From Nitzschia sp. DOCU1 (Eukaryota > Bacillariophyta > Bacillariophyceae > Bacillariales > Bacillariaceae): a stretch of 64,000 nt of DNA. This document shows positions 62,546-64,000 of the stretch, piece after piece. The DNA lies in the NCBI GenBank assembly GCA_951394045.1, contig OX595991.1, positions 2,356,001 through 2,420,000 of the forward strand, written 5' to 3'. Made by a program: the position numbers and the translations under genes. Numbering within the stretch: the first letter of the stretch is position 1; the number at the start of each line of letters is the position of its first letter. Under the pieces are notes generated by a model, which saw only the letters and a program-made list of their open reading frames with translations, was not told where the DNA came from and did not search any database.

Positions 62546-63583
62546 CTATCGCGACAACATGGAAGGCTTCAGATCCATAATTGCAACCGGCAATTCCTCA
62601 GGAACATCCGAGACGGATGTCGAGCCCTTGCCACAAATGAGTTCGTGCCGGGGTCCAGAGCACGTTCGCCCCATGGTATCCACAAAAGTCGCCTCGGTCA
62701 CGCCCAACTCTTTCAGTGTTTTCAGAAACGCCGGTCGACCCGGTCTCCCGGGACTATCCCCGACCAAAACTCGACTTCCGTGTCGCAAGGCCTCCACCGC
62801 ACGATGGGCCATGGCGATCCCCGTCTTTGGTTCGTACATGATATCGGCCGCCACCACAAGGTCGACCGAAGGTAATGGCGTCGCATAGTCACACATATCC
62901 AGTAATCGTGTTTCAATGGCTGGCGTGGGACGAGAATCGTTGTCACCGTGAAACGTCCTAGCGGCATATTCTGTTAGCAAAAGTGCCAGGGGCTCGTAGT
63001 CGGTCGCTAACACTTTGGCCCCGCCCAAGGCTGCAGCAATAGAAACTAGGCCCGTCCCTGTCCCAAGTTCCAGTATTGAAAGTCCATGTAATGGATTTTC
63101 CGTGGATTGAGACTTGTCTCTAATAATATCTGGGCATGTCAATAAATAGTTGGCCACTGCCCAGGCCGCCGGCCACAAGACTGCACCATAGGGATCTCCC
63201 GCCGCCAATTTTTGTTCGATTCCATTCAGTTCGTCCTCATCCAGTGCCAGCGCCATGTCAACTAGAGTTCCTTGAGCTTCAGCTGTTGCCTCTAATACGG
63301 TCACGATACCCACCACTGGCAGTTCGATCGGAATTTCTCGGCACACGACGCCATCCACAACGTGATGTTTCGTAGTGCTGGAGTGGGCCGAGCTGCTGGA
63401 CAAAATGTCGCTGGCTCGGACAGTGCTGAGCAATGCTCGAGAAAGTTGTGGTATCCGTGGAACTGAGATCAATGTTCTAGAAGGATAAAGTCGTGGAAGG
63501 GTTGAAAATGCCAACTTTGATGATGCCCGGGTGGCCGCTGGGAGGCACGCTAGCAGCAAAGTGATGGGGATTCGATTGCCCAT
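62546..63583 (-). CDS. class I SAM-dependent methyltransferase (Methyltransf_16-like)
   Basis: Single exon, 345 aa. Residues 1-25 form a signal-like hydrophobic segment (ITLLLACLPAATRASS) followed by basic Ser-rich sequence, consistent with secretory or plastid targeting. The catalytic domain starts near 130 with DPYGAVLWPAAWAVANYLL, characteristic of the METTL21/23-type lysine methyltransferase branch. Motif I is LELGTGTGLVSIAAA (171-185). The acidic loop after beta-2 is in LATDYEP, and the post-II motif is VDLVVAADIMYEP, close to the (D/E)xxY seen in this branch. The substrate may be a protein lysine or a small molecule. The gene is convergent with the senescence-domain gene (stops about 150 bp apart). 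Confidence 0.85.
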   Translation of the reverse strand: MGNRIPITLLLACLPAATRASSKLAFSTLPRLYPSRTLISVPRIPQLSRALLSTVRASDILSSSSAHSSTTKHHVVDGVVCREIPIELPVVGIVTVLEATAEAQGTLVDMALALDEDELNGIEQKLAAGDPYGAVLWPAAWAVANYLLTCPDIIRDKSQSTENPLHGLSILELGTGTGLVSIAAALGGAKVLATDYEPLALLLTEYAARTFHGDNDSRPTPAIETRLLDMCDYATPLPSVDLVVAADIMYEPKTGIAMAHRAVEALRHGSRVLVGDSPGRPGRPAFLKTLKELGVTEATFVDTMGRTCSGPRHELICGKGSTSVSDVPEELPVAIMDLKPSMLSR

Positions 63584-64000
63584 TGCAGAAGTTGTAAAAT
63601 GGATCGAAGGCTACGCTTCTCGCCGCTCTTTCTCTCAAGGGTCGATATTGTCATATATTCCTGCTTCACCCACTTCGACGATTCCCTTTGGTGAAGAGTT
63701 GTGTTGAAAAATACAATTCGAAATGGGACAAATGATGATATGCTCGACTATTACTACCGAGAAAATGTTCATGTTCTGAATGTGGAGGATATCTTTTATG
63801 GATAGCGTTCGTCCTTCGTCAGAGAAGGATGCGAAAATGCCGCCAATCCATCAATTCAAACACGCCAGCCAGACACGTAGGATCCAGTACTCAGTTGAAC
63901 GCAGAGAGGCTTTGCCTACCCTTCCCCCGTAGAATTCCAAGTGAGAAATCAAACGTCGACGTCGAGGTGGCGACGCCACGTTCCCCAAAGTCTTGTGCTT
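63584..64000. other. 5' flank of the methyltransferase gene
   Basis: About 400 bp to the end of the window. A short open frame at 63798-63932 on the plus strand begins with ATG and could be the first exon of a gene lying beyond, but it has no supporting motif. Confidence 0.4.

Noticed and set aside
63798..63932. 44-codon open frame at the right edge
   Set aside because: Too short and without motif; could be a first exon of a gene beyond the window, but nothing supports this.
1..64000. Search by eye for tRNA, rRNA and other structured RNA genes
   Set aside because: No convincing tRNA (no GGTTCRANYCC box paired with an A box at proper spacing) or rRNA segment was found; weak candidates cannot be excluded without a covariance-model search.

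Overview
The window reads as nuclear DNA of a photosynthetic stramenopile, most likely a pennate diatom such as Phaeodactylum tricornutum or a close relative. Genes are dense and lie on both strands, with few short introns (about 75-150 bp) that have GT(A/G)AGT-like donors and CAG or TAG acceptors. Several proteins start with a signal peptide followed by a Phe-containing junction typical of diatom plastid presequences. One protein carries a diatom-expanded domain (DUF6824). Core genes are plainly eukaryotic: GCN5, membrin, SUN, MCM7, TIPIN. The species is inferred; the splice joins were worked out by hand from reading frame and splice signals.

Layout, 0-15 kb: GCN5 acetyltransferase with bromodomain; a plastid-type aromatic amino-acid permease; membrin SNARE; a nitroreductase-like enzyme; a CBS-pair/PTC7-type PP2C fusion with a mitochondrial-type presequence; a PPR protein whose last ~70 residues lie in a shifted frame; a SUN-domain nuclear-envelope protein. 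15-30 kb: a large type-I membrane protein with an RS-rich tail; an ankyrin protein; a ribonuclease Z-like enzyme beside a decayed duplicate of the neighbouring PPC-like membrane protein; a five-exon cyclophilin; a small coiled-coil membrane protein; a retropepsin-like protein with apparent thylakoid-lumen targeting.

30-42 kb: a plastid-type helical protein with 684-bp near-identical internal repeats; a small two-TM protein; an unidentified 418-aa protein; a 1007-aa helical-repeat protein; a 2-oxoglutarate/Fe(II) oxygenase. 42-52 kb: an NCS2 nucleobase permease; TIPIN and MCM7 head to head around an E2F-like site; a CRAL-TRIO/DUF6824 fusion. 52-64 kb: a foldback element; a tandem duplication of about 3.55 kb carrying two ~1090-aa genes with a chorein-like N-terminus and a DEP domain; a spartin/senescence-domain protein; a class I methyltransferase with an N-terminal targeting sequence.

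The clearest functional grouping is replication. TIPIN and MCM7 share a 451-bp promoter with a central TTGGCGCGAAGA. The same 12-mer occurs upstream of the unidentified helical-repeat gene at 36.9-40.1 kb. The most novel material is the tandem chorein/DEP pair, the CBS-PP2C and CRAL-TRIO-DUF6824 fusions, and the plastid-type repeat protein. No rRNA, tRNA, CRISPR array or intact transposon was recognised.
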